DNA from: Bryobacteraceae bacterium
GTDB taxonomy: Bacteria > Acidobacteriota > Terriglobia > Bryobacterales > Bryobacteraceae
Reading direction: 5' to 3'
Assembly: GCA_025056865.1 (NCBI GenBank)
Contig: JANWVO010000039.1
Coordinates: 1 to 64,000 of the forward strand
Length of the DNA stretch: 64,000 bases
In this document: positions 8,992 to 16,996 of the stretch, piece after piece
Layout: each line of letters begins with the position of its first letter
How positions within the stretch are numbered: the stretch's first letter is position 1
Program-made: the position numbers and the translations under genes
The notes under the pieces: model-generated
Seen by the model: the letters and a program-made list of their open reading frames with translations, nothing else
What the model was told of the DNA's origin: nothing
Databases searched by the model: none

Positions 8992-9857
8992 TTCTTTCCC
9001 GGAGAAGCATGCTGGCGATGGCGGCGGCAGGGAGGCTGGGCGCGCTGGCGCCGCAGCCGCCGACTTTCCGCGCGGAGGCGCGGCTGGTGGAGATCCACGC
9101 CACGGTGTTCGACCGCCGCGGGAGGCACGTGCCCGGACTGCGGCGCGAGGACTTCGAAATTGTCGAAGACGGCCACGTGGAGAAGGCGGAGATCTTCGAA
9201 TCCGAAGAGAGTCCGTTCTCCGTGGGGCTGCTGCTGGACGTGACCGGCAGCATGGAGGAGGCGCTGCCGGTGGTGAAGCAGGCCTGCCTGCGGATGCTCG
9301 ACGAGCTGCGCCCGCAGGATCACGTGGCGGTGTTCGCCTTCAATGACCGGTTCACGCAGGCAGTGGATTTTACGGCGGACCGCCGTGCGGCCGCGGCGGC
9401 GATCCGCCGCTTCACGGCCGTGGGCAGGACGGCGCTGTTCGATGCGCTGGCGCGCGCGTCGATCCGGATGGCGGAGCGCAAGGGCAAGAAGGCGCTGATC
9501 GTGCTGACCGACGGCAACGACAACGCGAGCACGCTGACGCTGGATTCGGCGCTGCGGCGCGCGCAGCGGGAGGCGATTCCCGTGCACTGCATCGCCCAGG
9601 GCGAGGCGCTGCGCGCCGGCCGGCTGATGGACACGCTGGAGAAGATCGCGCAGGTGACGGGGGCGAACTCGTTCCGGCTGGAGAAGGTGTCGAAGATCGG
9701 CGAAGTCTTCGCCGAGATCACGCGGGACCTGGCGGCCTCGTATCTGCTGGCGTACCGGCCGCGGCCCGGCTCGGGCGAATGGCGTCCCATCCGGGTGCAG
9801 GTGCCGCGGCTGAAAGAGGCGCGCGTCCGCTGCCGCCAGGGTTATTATGCAGGCTGA
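8988..9857 (+). CDS. VWFA-related acidobacterial-type VWA domain protein
   Basis: The 289-residue protein starts at an ATG that overlaps the previous stop (ATGA). The N-terminus MILSRRSMLAMAAAG looks like a Tat signal (SRRSML). Residues about 30-70 form the beta-rich lead-in seen in acidobacterial VWFA-related proteins (VEIHATVFDRRGRHVPGL, then EDFEIVEDG). The MIDAS motif is D84-x-T86-x-S88 (DVTGSM), a tolerated variant of DxSxS, and TDGNDN supplies the later metal-site residue. VWA domains bind protein partners through a divalent metal. The coupled giant TPR protein is the obvious candidate partner, but this is inference. Confidence 0.87.
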   Translation: MILSRRSMLAMAAAGRLGALAPQPPTFRAEARLVEIHATVFDRRGRHVPGLRREDFEIVEDGHVEKAEIFESEESPFSVGLLLDVTGSMEEALPVVKQACLRMLDELRPQDHVAVFAFNDRFTQAVDFTADRRAAAAAIRRFTAVGRTALFDALARASIRMAERKGKKALIVLTDGNDNASTLTLDSALRRAQREAIPVHCIAQGEALRAGRLMDTLEKIAQVTGANSFRLEKVSKIGEVFAEITRDLAASYLLAYRPRPGSGEWRPIRVQVPRLKEARVRCRQGYYAG

Positions 9858-9887
9858 GGGCCGCGCGGGCGGCGCAGGCCCTCAGCC
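9852..9887. terminator. Perfect 11-bp inverted repeat between convergent genes
   Basis: GGCTGAGGGCC (9852-9862) pairs exactly with GGCCCTCAGCC (9877-9887) around a 14-base GC-rich loop. It begins inside the last codons of the VWA gene and ends 11 bases before the rhamnosidase stop. No T-run follows on either strand. A bidirectional hairpin terminator or mRNA 3' stabiliser is likely. Confidence 0.55.
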
Positions 9888-9898
9888 CGCAGAGGATT

Positions 9899-12800
9899 TC
9901 ATTCCGCGGTGAAGCGGTAGGTGCCCGAGCCCGTCTCGAAGAGCGTGCAGCCCTTCTCGACGCGCGCGGGGGCGAGGCCGCCGGCTTCCACAACCTTGCC
10001 GGTGGAAGGCACGCAGATGGTGGCGGAGGTGTTCGGCGGAATGGTCACTTCGAGCTGAAGCCTGCCGCCGGAGCGGCTCCAGGAAGAGGAGATGGGGCCG
10101 TGGAGCGAGCGGTAGGTGGCCTTCACGTAGGAGAGCCCTTCCAGCGGGTAGGGGCGGATGTGCACGTGGCGGAAGCCCGGCTTTTCGGGGTCGGGGCGGA
10201 TGCCTGCAAGGTATTCATACATCCAGACGGCGAGGTCGCCGATCTGCATGACGTGGTTCATGGAGTTCATGGCCGGGTCGGCGGTGTCGCCGTTCCAGAG
10301 CTCCCAGATCGTGGTGGCGCCTTTTTCGACCATGTAGCCCCAGCCGGGGTAAGTGGTCTGCGTGGCGATGGCGAGGGCGACATCGGGGCGGCCATTGTCA
10401 GAGAGCGTGCGCATGAGCCACTGCGCGCCCACGAGGCCGACGCCGACGTGGTTGTTGCTTTCCTTTTCGATCTTCTCGACCAGGCGCTGGAAGACGCGCT
10501 CGCGGTCTTCGGCGGGCACCATGTCGAAGGCCAGCGGCAGGACGCTGGAGGTCTGGGTGCCGTTGTCGAAGCGCGCCTCCTCGCGTTTGTACCAGGTGCG
10601 GAGGAAGGCGTCGCGGAGGGAGGCGGCCAGCGCGTCGAGCTCTGCCGCTTCGTCCTTCCTGCCGAGCATGCGGGCGTTGGCGCTGACCAGTTTCACCATC
10701 TGGTGGTAGTAGGCAGTGCTGAGCAGCGCGCCGGCGGTGATGCGCGCGGGATCTTTCGAGTGGATCAACCTGGGATCCTCGGGCGGGACGCACCAGTCGC
10801 CGTAGGTGTTGCGCGGCATGATGCCGTCCTTGAGGAACTGCCGCATGTAGTCGACCCACTTTTTCATCGCCGGGTAGTGGCGCTCGATGATGCGGCGGTC
10901 GCCGTACTGGCGGTAGACCATCTGGGGCGCCAGCACGAAGGTGCTGGGCCAGACGATGCCGTCGTTGTAGAGCACCCAGTAGGTGGGGGCGACGTCCGGA
11001 ATGCTGCCGGTGGGCCGCTGGGAATCCTCGATGTCCTGGATCCATTTCGTGTAAAAGGCGGCGACATTGAAGAGGTAGCTTTCGCTGAGGCTGACGACGC
11101 TGCGGTCGCCGAGCCAGCCCTGCTTTTCGTCGCGCTGCGGGCAATCGGTGGGAATGGAGCGGTAATTTCCGCGAATGCCCCAGTAGATATTCGAGTGAAT
11201 TCTGTTGAGAAGCGAATGCGAGCTTTCCCATTCGCCCGCTTTTTCCATGGCGTCATGGACGACGCGGCCTTCGATGGCGTCGAGGCCGGGCCTGCCGGGG
11301 TAGCCGGTGAGCTCGACGTAGCGGAAGCCGTGGTAGGTGAAGCGGGGCTCCCAGATTTCCGGCCCGCCGCCTTTCAGGATGTAGACGAGCGTGGCGCGCG
11401 CCGAGCGGAGGTTGTCGACATAGAGGCTGCCGTCCGGGCGCAGCGACTCGGCGAGGCGCATCTGCACGCGCGTGCCGGCGGGACCCTGCACTCTGAGCCG
11501 CACCCAGCCCACCATGTTCTGGCCGAGGTCGTAGATGAAGACGCCCGGGCGCAGCTCCTTCACGGACTTCGCCGCCAGCGTCTCCATCACGCGCAGCGGC
11601 TCGGCCATCTGCGCGCGCAGCGCGCCCGGCGGGCCATCCACCACCTGGGCGGGCTCCCACTTTGAATCGTCAAAGCCGGGCGCGGCCCAGCCGGGCATCT
11701 CCATGCGGGCGTCGTAGACTTCGCCGTCGTATTCGTTGTTGGCGCGGATGGGCCCCTCGGTGGTGAGTTTCCAGGTCTCGTCGGTGACGATGGTCTCCTT
11801 GCGGCCATCGGCGTATTCGAGTTCGATCTGCGCGATCGCTTTCGGATAGCCGTAGCCGCGCGCCGGCAGCGGAATGCGGCGGCGCGGCTGCCAGTAGCGG
11901 CCGTTGCCGAGCCAGAGTCCGGCGGCGTTGCGGCCGGGCCGGAGCATGGCGGTGATGTCGTGCGTCACATAGAAGACGCGCTTTTCGTATTCGGTGAGCG
12001 CGGGCGAAAGCACATGGTCGCCGGCCCTGGCGCCGTTCAGATACAGCTCGCTGAGGCCGAGCCCGGCCACGTAGGCGGTGGCGCGGCGCAGCCGCGGGCC
12101 GACGGTGAACTCCTTGCGCAGCATGCGGGCGGGCAGCGCCTGCTCCTCGCGGAGGCCGACCTCGCCCCACGGATCCATGCCGTACGGGCCAAGCACCTTC
12201 ACGGGCCGCCACCCTTCGTCTTCCCTGCGCAACGACTCCCAGGAGCTGCCGGTGGTGAAAAGGAGCGGATCGCCGGAGGCGAATTCGACGCGCAGCGTGC
12301 CAATGAGGCCGGCGGAATCCTCGCGCGTGTTGCGGGCGGTGACGAGGATTTCGTTCGCGCCGGGCCTGAGCCACGGGGCGACGTCGATGATCATGGGCAG
12401 CGAGACGTTGTTGCCGCGGCCCGCGTCCTGGCCGTTGACGGCCAGCTCGAAGGAGTTGTCGGCGCCGAGGACGAACATGGCGGTTTTCAGCGGGCGGTCC
12501 TGCGGCAGGTTCAGCGTGGCGCGGAAGCGGCGCGTTTCCGCCGGGGCCTGGCGGGCGGGGTCGCCTTCGTCGAACCAGATCCATTGCGCGCCGCGCAGCC
12601 ACTGGAAGGGGCTGTGCGGATCCTTGTAATAGGTCTTTTCGTCGCGTCCGATCCACTTGCCTTTCCAGTCTTCGGTCCGCAGCAGCCCCATCGACCAGCG
12701 CGCCGTTTCGCTCCACTCCGAGGGCCTGCCGTCCTGGTCCCACACCATCACGCGCCACCAGACGGGCTGGCCGGAGACGAGCGGCCTGCCCTGATACACG

Positions 12801-13081
12801 ATGTGGACGTTGTCGCTGCTGGCGACTTTGCCGCTGTCCCAGAGATCGCCCTTGCCGGAGGAGGCCAGAGCGGCGCTGCTCGAAACGATGATGCGGTAAG
12901 CGGACTGGCGGAGGTTGCGCGCCTTCGGATCGGCAGCGGCGAGCTTCCAGCTCAGCCTCGGCTGGGTTTCATCGATGCCGAGGGGATCCTTCCTGTATTC
13001 GGTGCGGAGATCCACGGGCCTGAGCGACGCTGCCTGGGCGAAGGCGGCAGCCAGGATGAGACAAGGTAACGCGTGCTTCAT
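9899..13081 (-). CDS. Secreted alpha-L-rhamnosidase, GH78
   Basis: The enzyme releases terminal alpha-L-rhamnose from plant glycans such as rhamnogalacturonan or flavonoid glycosides. The 1060-residue protein starts at an ATG after GGAGGAG and has a signal peptide (MKHALPCLILAAAFAQA). The order is an N-terminal Fn3-like part (LRTEYRKDPLGIDETQPRLSW), beta-sandwich domains, then the (alpha/alpha)6 barrel. Key GH78 landmarks: TDCPQRDEKQGWLGD, which carries the general acid, and GATTIWELWNGD with the general base Glu. A C-terminal beta domain contains GPISSSWSR. An open frame continues upstream of this ATG across the tag gene but has no signal peptide. It lies 74 bases downstream of tag on the same strand. 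Confidence 0.92.
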   Translation of the reverse strand: MKHALPCLILAAAFAQAASLRPVDLRTEYRKDPLGIDETQPRLSWKLAAADPKARNLRQSAYRIIVSSSAALASSGKGDLWDSGKVASSDNVHIVYQGRPLVSGQPVWWRVMVWDQDGRPSEWSETARWSMGLLRTEDWKGKWIGRDEKTYYKDPHSPFQWLRGAQWIWFDEGDPARQAPAETRRFRATLNLPQDRPLKTAMFVLGADNSFELAVNGQDAGRGNNVSLPMIIDVAPWLRPGANEILVTARNTREDSAGLIGTLRVEFASGDPLLFTTGSSWESLRREDEGWRPVKVLGPYGMDPWGEVGLREEQALPARMLRKEFTVGPRLRRATAYVAGLGLSELYLNGARAGDHVLSPALTEYEKRVFYVTHDITAMLRPGRNAAGLWLGNGRYWQPRRRIPLPARGYGYPKAIAQIELEYADGRKETIVTDETWKLTTEGPIRANNEYDGEVYDARMEMPGWAAPGFDDSKWEPAQVVDGPPGALRAQMAEPLRVMETLAAKSVKELRPGVFIYDLGQNMVGWVRLRVQGPAGTRVQMRLAESLRPDGSLYVDNLRSARATLVYILKGGGPEIWEPRFTYHGFRYVELTGYPGRPGLDAIEGRVVHDAMEKAGEWESSHSLLNRIHSNIYWGIRGNYRSIPTDCPQRDEKQGWLGDRSVVSLSESYLFNVAAFYTKWIQDIEDSQRPTGSIPDVAPTYWVLYNDGIVWPSTFVLAPQMVYRQYGDRRIIERHYPAMKKWVDYMRQFLKDGIMPRNTYGDWCVPPEDPRLIHSKDPARITAGALLSTAYYHQMVKLVSANARMLGRKDEAAELDALAASLRDAFLRTWYKREEARFDNGTQTSSVLPLAFDMVPAEDRERVFQRLVEKIEKESNNHVGVGLVGAQWLMRTLSDNGRPDVALAIATQTTYPGWGYMVEKGATTIWELWNGDTADPAMNSMNHVMQIGDLAVWMYEYLAGIRPDPEKPGFRHVHIRPYPLEGLSYVKATYRSLHGPISSSWSRSGGRLQLEVTIPPNTSATICVPSTGKVVEAGGLAPARVEKGCTLFETGSGTYRFTAE

Positions 13082-13155
13082 AGGAACGGACTCCTCCCTC
13101 GCCGGAACGGGCCGCATGCGAGGGCCCGGCCGGCCTGCGGTCGCTGTGCATCTTA

Positions 13156-13722
13156 TCAATCCGCAGAGGACGCGGGGACGGCGCAGCGGCCGCGGCGCCA
13201 GCAGCCGGGTTCGTGGGCGTCGACCATGCCGGCGGCCTGCATGAGGGACTCGACGGTGGTTGGGCCGACGAAGGTCCAGCCGCGGCGTTTCAGTTCGCGG
13301 GCGAGATCGGCGGGCGGGCGTGAAGCGAAGGACCAGAGATAACGGTCGAGCGAACCCGCCTCGTGGACAAGCTCGCAGGCGCGGCGGGCGTTGTTCAGCA
13401 CGGAGGCGATCTTGCCGCGGTGGCGGATGATGCCGGGCTCGAGGAGAATGCGTTCGGCCTCGCGCCCGCCCCACGCGGCGAGGACGCGGAAATCGAAGCC
13501 GGCGAAGGCGCGGCGGAAGGCTTCGCGCTTGCGGAGGATGGTGAGCCAGCTCAGGCCCGCCTGAAAGCCCTCGAGGCAGATTTTTTCGAACAGGCGGATG
13601 TCGTCATGGACGGGCACGCCCCATTCGTTGTCGTGGTAGGCGATGTAGTCGGAGGCGGCGCCGCACCACCAGCAGCGCCAGCGGCCGTCGTGTCCGAGGA
13701 TCAGCCTGCCCCTGTTCTCCAT
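13156..13722 (-). CDS. tag: DNA-3-methyladenine glycosylase I (Tag)
   Basis: Tag removes 3-methyladenine from alkylated DNA in base-excision repair. The protein (188 residues from MENRGRL) shows RCWWCGA, YIAYHDNEWGVPVHDD, FEKICLEGFQAGLSW and the C-terminal HEPGC, so the Tag zinc site (Cys, His, His, Cys) is complete. GWTFVGPTTVESLMQAAGMV is a family hallmark. Upstream ATGs at 13737 and beyond would add an Arg-rich tail without homology. The ATG chosen leaves a short N-terminus like that of known Tag proteins, slightly longer than in E. coli. It is likely cotranscribed with the rhamnosidase only by proximity. Confidence 0.92.
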   Translation of the reverse strand: MENRGRLILGHDGRWRCWWCGAASDYIAYHDNEWGVPVHDDIRLFEKICLEGFQAGLSWLTILRKREAFRRAFAGFDFRVLAAWGGREAERILLEPGIIRHRGKIASVLNNARRACELVHEAGSLDRYLWSFASRPPADLARELKRRGWTFVGPTTVESLMQAAGMVDAHEPGCWRRGRCAVPASSAD

Positions 13723-14034
13723 GCCTCTTCCCAGCATGGCAGAGCGCCGTGCACGCTTTGCACGGCCCGGGATGCGGGCGGCGGCGCATTCCTGCGCGCC
13801 GGCCATCCTTCACGCCGGAGGCGCCGAGTGAGAATGAGGCCGCCAGAGAGGGCGGACCTGGCGGAAAGATGCGGGAGCAGAACGAAAAGGCGCTGCGATA
13901 CGCACCGGGGCGTCATGCCAGATGTCTGCCGGCGCGAGCCTGCAAGGACCGCGCGAGCGCGTGGATTCACCGGGCTGATAGGGGCCGGGCCAGAGTCGTC
14001 GCCCGCAAGCGCGTCTGTGATAGAAGGATGCGGG

Positions 14035-14610
14035 ATGGCCTGGTGTCAAGCGGGCTGCCTGGAGGGCGTGCCGGACAGGGACTGCGGAAAGAGCGCCTGC
14101 CTGATCCGCGCGGCGCGGGACGGCGAGCGGGAGGCGCGGGAGAGGCTATTTGCGAGGCTGCTGCCGCTTGTGCGGCAACAGGCGCGCCGGTTGTGCGGGG
14201 GGCAGGCGCGGCAGGAGGACATCGTGCAGACGGCGCTGCTTCAGGCGCTGGCGCACCTTTCGGAATTGCGGCGCCCGGAGCGGTTTGCAGCGTGGGTGAG
14301 GCGGATTGTGACGAACGCATTCCTGATGGAAGAGCGCAACAGGCAGCATGAGCCGGGCGGCTCCGGCGAGATGCGGGAGACACTGGCGCGGAGCCGCGCG
14401 TGCGAAGAGGAGATGGACGCGCGGCGGGAGCTGGCCCGGATCCTCCGGCTGGCGCCGAGCCTGCCGCCGGTGCTGGCGGAGACGTTCCGCCTTCGCGTGG
14501 TGGAGGGGTTGTCGACACGGGAGGCTGCCGAGCGCCTGGGCGTGAGCGAGGAAGCGGTGCGCGCCCGGCTGTCGCGGGCGAGGAAGCGGCTGCGGGAGCC
14601 GCCGGGCTGA
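14035..14610 (+). CDS. ECF-like RNA polymerase sigma factor with cysteine-rich N-terminus
   Basis: The 191-residue protein has sigma region 2 (about 38-105: LFARLLPLVRQQARRL, then QEDIVQTALLQALAHL and RRPERFAAWVRRIVTN) and sigma region 4 (about 135-187: LPPVLAETFRLRVVEGLS, then TREAAERLGVSEEAVRARLS). It is about the usual ECF length. The ATG is supported by AAGGA six bases upstream; the open frame extends further back but without sigma homology. Unusually, four cysteines fall at 4, 8, 17 and 22. No anti-sigma gene with a ZAS domain lies next to it; the next gene is a convergent ccmH-like gene. The cysteines might sense metal or redox state directly (inference). Confidence 0.87.
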   Translation: MAWCQAGCLEGVPDRDCGKSACLIRAARDGEREARERLFARLLPLVRQQARRLCGGQARQEDIVQTALLQALAHLSELRRPERFAAWVRRIVTNAFLMEERNRQHEPGGSGEMRETLARSRACEEEMDARRELARILRLAPSLPPVLAETFRLRVVEGLSTREAAERLGVSEEAVRARLSRARKRLREPPG

Positions 14611-14631
14611 CGGCGCGGAGAGGGGGCCGCT

Positions 14632-15024
14632 TCAGGCCGCGCCGCTGGCGGGATTGGCGGGCTGCTGGCGGAGCATCCGGCGGATGATCCAGATGACGAA
14701 GGCCAGGCCGACGATGCTGGCGGCCACGGGGATCGTGTAGGCCCACAGGCGCAACTCTCCTTCGGGCTCCATCAGGATGCGGGCGCCGTACTTTGCCTTG
14801 TAGAAGTCAAGGATTTCGCGATCCGACTTGCCTTCAGCAACCATGCGGGAAATTTCCGCGCGAATTTCGGCGGCGATTTCGCTGCGGTGGCTGGCCACGC
14901 TTTCACTCCAGCAGCAGGGGGCCACCAGCTTTTCCTGAAGGCTCCGGGCCCTGTCTTTCGCCTGGCCCCAAAGGCCGGCGGCCAGCAGGATGAATGCCGC
15001 GAGCAGTCCCAGTTTTCCGCGCAT
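14632..15024 (-). CDS. ccmH: CcmH/CycL-like cytochrome c maturation protein
   Basis: CcmH proteins are periplasmic thiol proteins that keep apocytochrome c cysteines reduced for heme attachment. The 130-residue protein has a signal or anchor helix (1-20), a three-helix domain (about 28-85: RSEIAAEIRAEISRMVAEGK, DREILDFYKAKYG) and a C-terminal membrane segment (about 95-115). The canonical LRCxxC is replaced by LVAPCCWSES with adjacent Cys37-Cys38. The rest fits CcmH well. It stands alone here; no other ccm gene is in the window, though a cytochrome c gene is 48 kb away. The name is by fold; biochemical equivalence is uncertain. Confidence 0.78.
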   Translation of the reverse strand: MRGKLGLLAAFILLAAGLWGQAKDRARSLQEKLVAPCCWSESVASHRSEIAAEIRAEISRMVAEGKSDREILDFYKAKYGARILMEPEGELRLWAYTIPVAASIVGLAFVIWIIRRMLRQQPANPASGAA

Positions 15025-15498
15025 CTTGACTCCTATCGTCTCACTGATCCGTGGCGCATGCGCCCCGGCGGCGCCTGGCGGGCGGAACGCAGCGGGACGG
15101 ATGGCACGGGCAGGCCGGCGTCAGGCGTGAGCCGCGCGGCGGCGCCCGCGAATCCCGTCGTGGGTTTGCGAGTTCTTCTCATCAGGCAGCCAGCAGCGTT
15201 TCCACAGCGTCCCCGCTGGCGCCGGGCGTGCGGAACAGGCACGGCCACGCCCCGCACGGAGGGAACTCCGCCCAGAACGCGGAATGCCTCGCCCACTCTG
15301 CGAGAGCCAGCCTGGAACGGCGGATCTTTCTTCATTATCGCTCCTGGATCGCGCTGGCAGGCGCTGTTGCGGACTCTTTCGGGCTGGCGGAGCGGCTGCC
15401 CGCGGCGGGAGCCGATCGGTCAGGCAGCCGGTCGGCGAGACGGACCATTCGCTACACTCATAGTTTGGAACTGGGACGACCGGCCGGAGGACGCAGGA
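15025..15498. other. 474-base gap before the c-di-AMP operon
   Basis: This is the divergent region between ccmH-like and cdaA. A minus-strand 100-codon open frame (15033-15335) is Arg-rich and has no recognisable domain, so it is not called. A -10-like TACACT lies at 15453-15458, about 40 bases before the cdaA start, without an obvious -35. I see no RNA gene or riboswitch here; in particular no ydaO/yuaA-type c-di-AMP aptamer was recognisable by eye. Confidence 0.4.
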
Positions 15499-16314
15499 TT
15501 GCCTGAACAGTGGAAAGAAATCCTGAGCGCGGCGCCGCAACTGACGTTCACGAGCGCGCTCGACATCCTGCTGGTCGCCACCATCATTTATCAGGCGCTG
15601 CTGCTGGTGCGGGGGCGGCGCGCGGCGAGCGTGCTGTTCGGGGTGACGATCGTTTTTGCGGCTTACGCGCTGGCGGTGACCATCGGGCTCACGGTGTTGC
15701 GGTCGGTGCTGGAGGCGCTGGCGCCGTACACGGCCTTTGCGCTGATCGTGATGTTCCAGAACGAGATCCGGCGGCTGTTCACGCGGATCGGCGAGAGGAA
15801 GTGGGCGGGCTTCGGCGGGCGGGTGGAGTCGCGCGAGGTGGCCGACGAAATCGTGCTTGCGGTGTCGCATCTGGCGGCTCACCGGATTGGCGCGCTGATC
15901 GTGATCGAGGGAGAAGTGGGCCTGCGCACGTTCATCGAGAGCGGCGTGCCGATCGACGCGCGCGTGACGCGGGACCTGCTGCTGGCGATCTTCCAGCCGG
16001 GCGGGCCGCTGCATGACGGCGCGGCGATCGTGCAGGGCGGGCGGCTGGCGGCGGCGAGCTGCTTCCTGCCGCTGACGATGAACCCCGAGCTTTCGCGCGT
16101 GCTGGGCACGCGCCACCGCGCGGCGATCGGCATCAGCGAGGACAGCGACTGCCTGGCGATCGTCGTCAGCGAGGAGCGCGGCGTAATCAGCGTGGCGCAG
16201 GCGGGCGAGCTGGAGAGCGACGTGACGCCCGAACGGCTGGCGGAGCGGCTGCGGCAGCCGGCGCGGACCGTACGCGCCTATCCGCAGGCGGCCAAGGAAG
16301 GGGCGCGGCGATGA
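15499..16314 (+). CDS. cdaA: Diadenylate cyclase CdaA
   Basis: CdaA joins two ATP molecules into c-di-AMP, a second messenger for turgor, potassium and cell-wall homeostasis. The 271-residue protein has three N-terminal membrane helices (about 18-90) and a DAC domain carrying DGA at 173-175 (GPLHDGAAIVQ) and RHR at 205-207 (GTRHRAAIGISE), both essential for catalysis. A TTG start is chosen because GGAGGA lies eight bases before it and the protein then begins just before the first helix; the upstream extension of the frame is unrelated sequence. It overlaps cdaR by four bases. Confidence 0.92.
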   Translation: MPEQWKEILSAAPQLTFTSALDILLVATIIYQALLLVRGRRAASVLFGVTIVFAAYALAVTIGLTVLRSVLEALAPYTAFALIVMFQNEIRRLFTRIGERKWAGFGGRVESREVADEIVLAVSHLAAHRIGALIVIEGEVGLRTFIESGVPIDARVTRDLLLAIFQPGGPLHDGAAIVQGGRLAAASCFLPLTMNPELSRVLGTRHRAAIGISEDSDCLAIVVSEERGVISVAQAGELESDVTPERLAERLRQPARTVRAYPQAAKEGARR

Positions 16315-16994
16315 AGCGGTTTTTCACGCACAACATCGTGCTGAAGCTGCTCTCGCTGGCTCTCGCCTTCATCCTGTGGTTTGTCTACAGCGGCTCGCGC
16401 GAACTGACGACGGCGATTTCCGTGCCTGTCCAGTACCGCAACATCCCCACCGACCTGGAGATCGGGCCGAACCTGGTGGAGGAGGTGCGCCTGATCGTGC
16501 GCGGGCCTTCGCCGCTGCTGAGCAAGGTGTCGGCCTCGCCGGCGCCGGTCATCCTGGACCTGGGGCACGTGCGGCGTCCCGGCCTGACGACGTTCTCCAT
16601 CCACCGCCAGAACGTGTCCCTGCCCACGGGCGTGGTGCTGGAGCGGGCCATTCCGTCGCAGATCCAGATTCTGACCGAAACACGGGTGACCAAGGAAGTG
16701 GAAGTCCATCCGATTTTCCAGAATATTCCCGCGGGTTTCCGCGTAGTTTTCTGGAGCGCAACGCCACGCGTGCTGACTCTGTCCGGACCGAAAAGCCGGA
16801 TGGATTCCATCCATCACGTGAACACCGATCCGATTGACCTGCAACTGCACGGCATGGCCGGGCGGGTGAAGACGACCGCCTTCGCCGGCGATCCGCAGGC
16901 GCATTTCACCGAGTCGCCGGAGGTGGAGGTCGAATTCCGCCTGGAGAGGCTGCCGGAAGCGGCTCCGGGGGGCGGCGGGGAAGGGCGGCGCTAG
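16311..16994 (+). CDS. cdaR: CdaR/YbbR-domain protein, regulator of CdaA
   Basis: The 227-residue protein has one N-terminal membrane helix (KLLSLALAFILWFVYSG, about 13-29) and about two YbbR-like beta domains outside the membrane (VPVQYRNIPTDLEI, and VEVHPIFQNIPAGF). In Firmicutes the equivalent protein binds CdaA and tunes its activity. Here the start overlaps cdaA (ATGA) and the stop is two bases before glmM, giving the classical cdaA-cdaR-glmM order. It has fewer YbbR repeats than Bacillus CdaR, which carries four. The tail ends in Gly/Glu/Arg-rich residues. Confidence 0.88.
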   Translation: MKRFFTHNIVLKLLSLALAFILWFVYSGSRELTTAISVPVQYRNIPTDLEIGPNLVEEVRLIVRGPSPLLSKVSASPAPVILDLGHVRRPGLTTFSIHRQNVSLPTGVVLERAIPSQIQILTETRVTKEVEVHPIFQNIPAGFRVVFWSATPRVLTLSGPKSRMDSIHHVNTDPIDLQLHGMAGRVKTTAFAGDPQAHFTESPEVEVEFRLERLPEAAPGGGGEGRR

Positions 16995-16996
16995 CG

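Noticed and set aside
15033-15335. 100-codon minus-strand frame just upstream of the CcmH-like gene
   Set aside because: Arg-rich, no domain, no ribosome site. Composition fits chance sequence.
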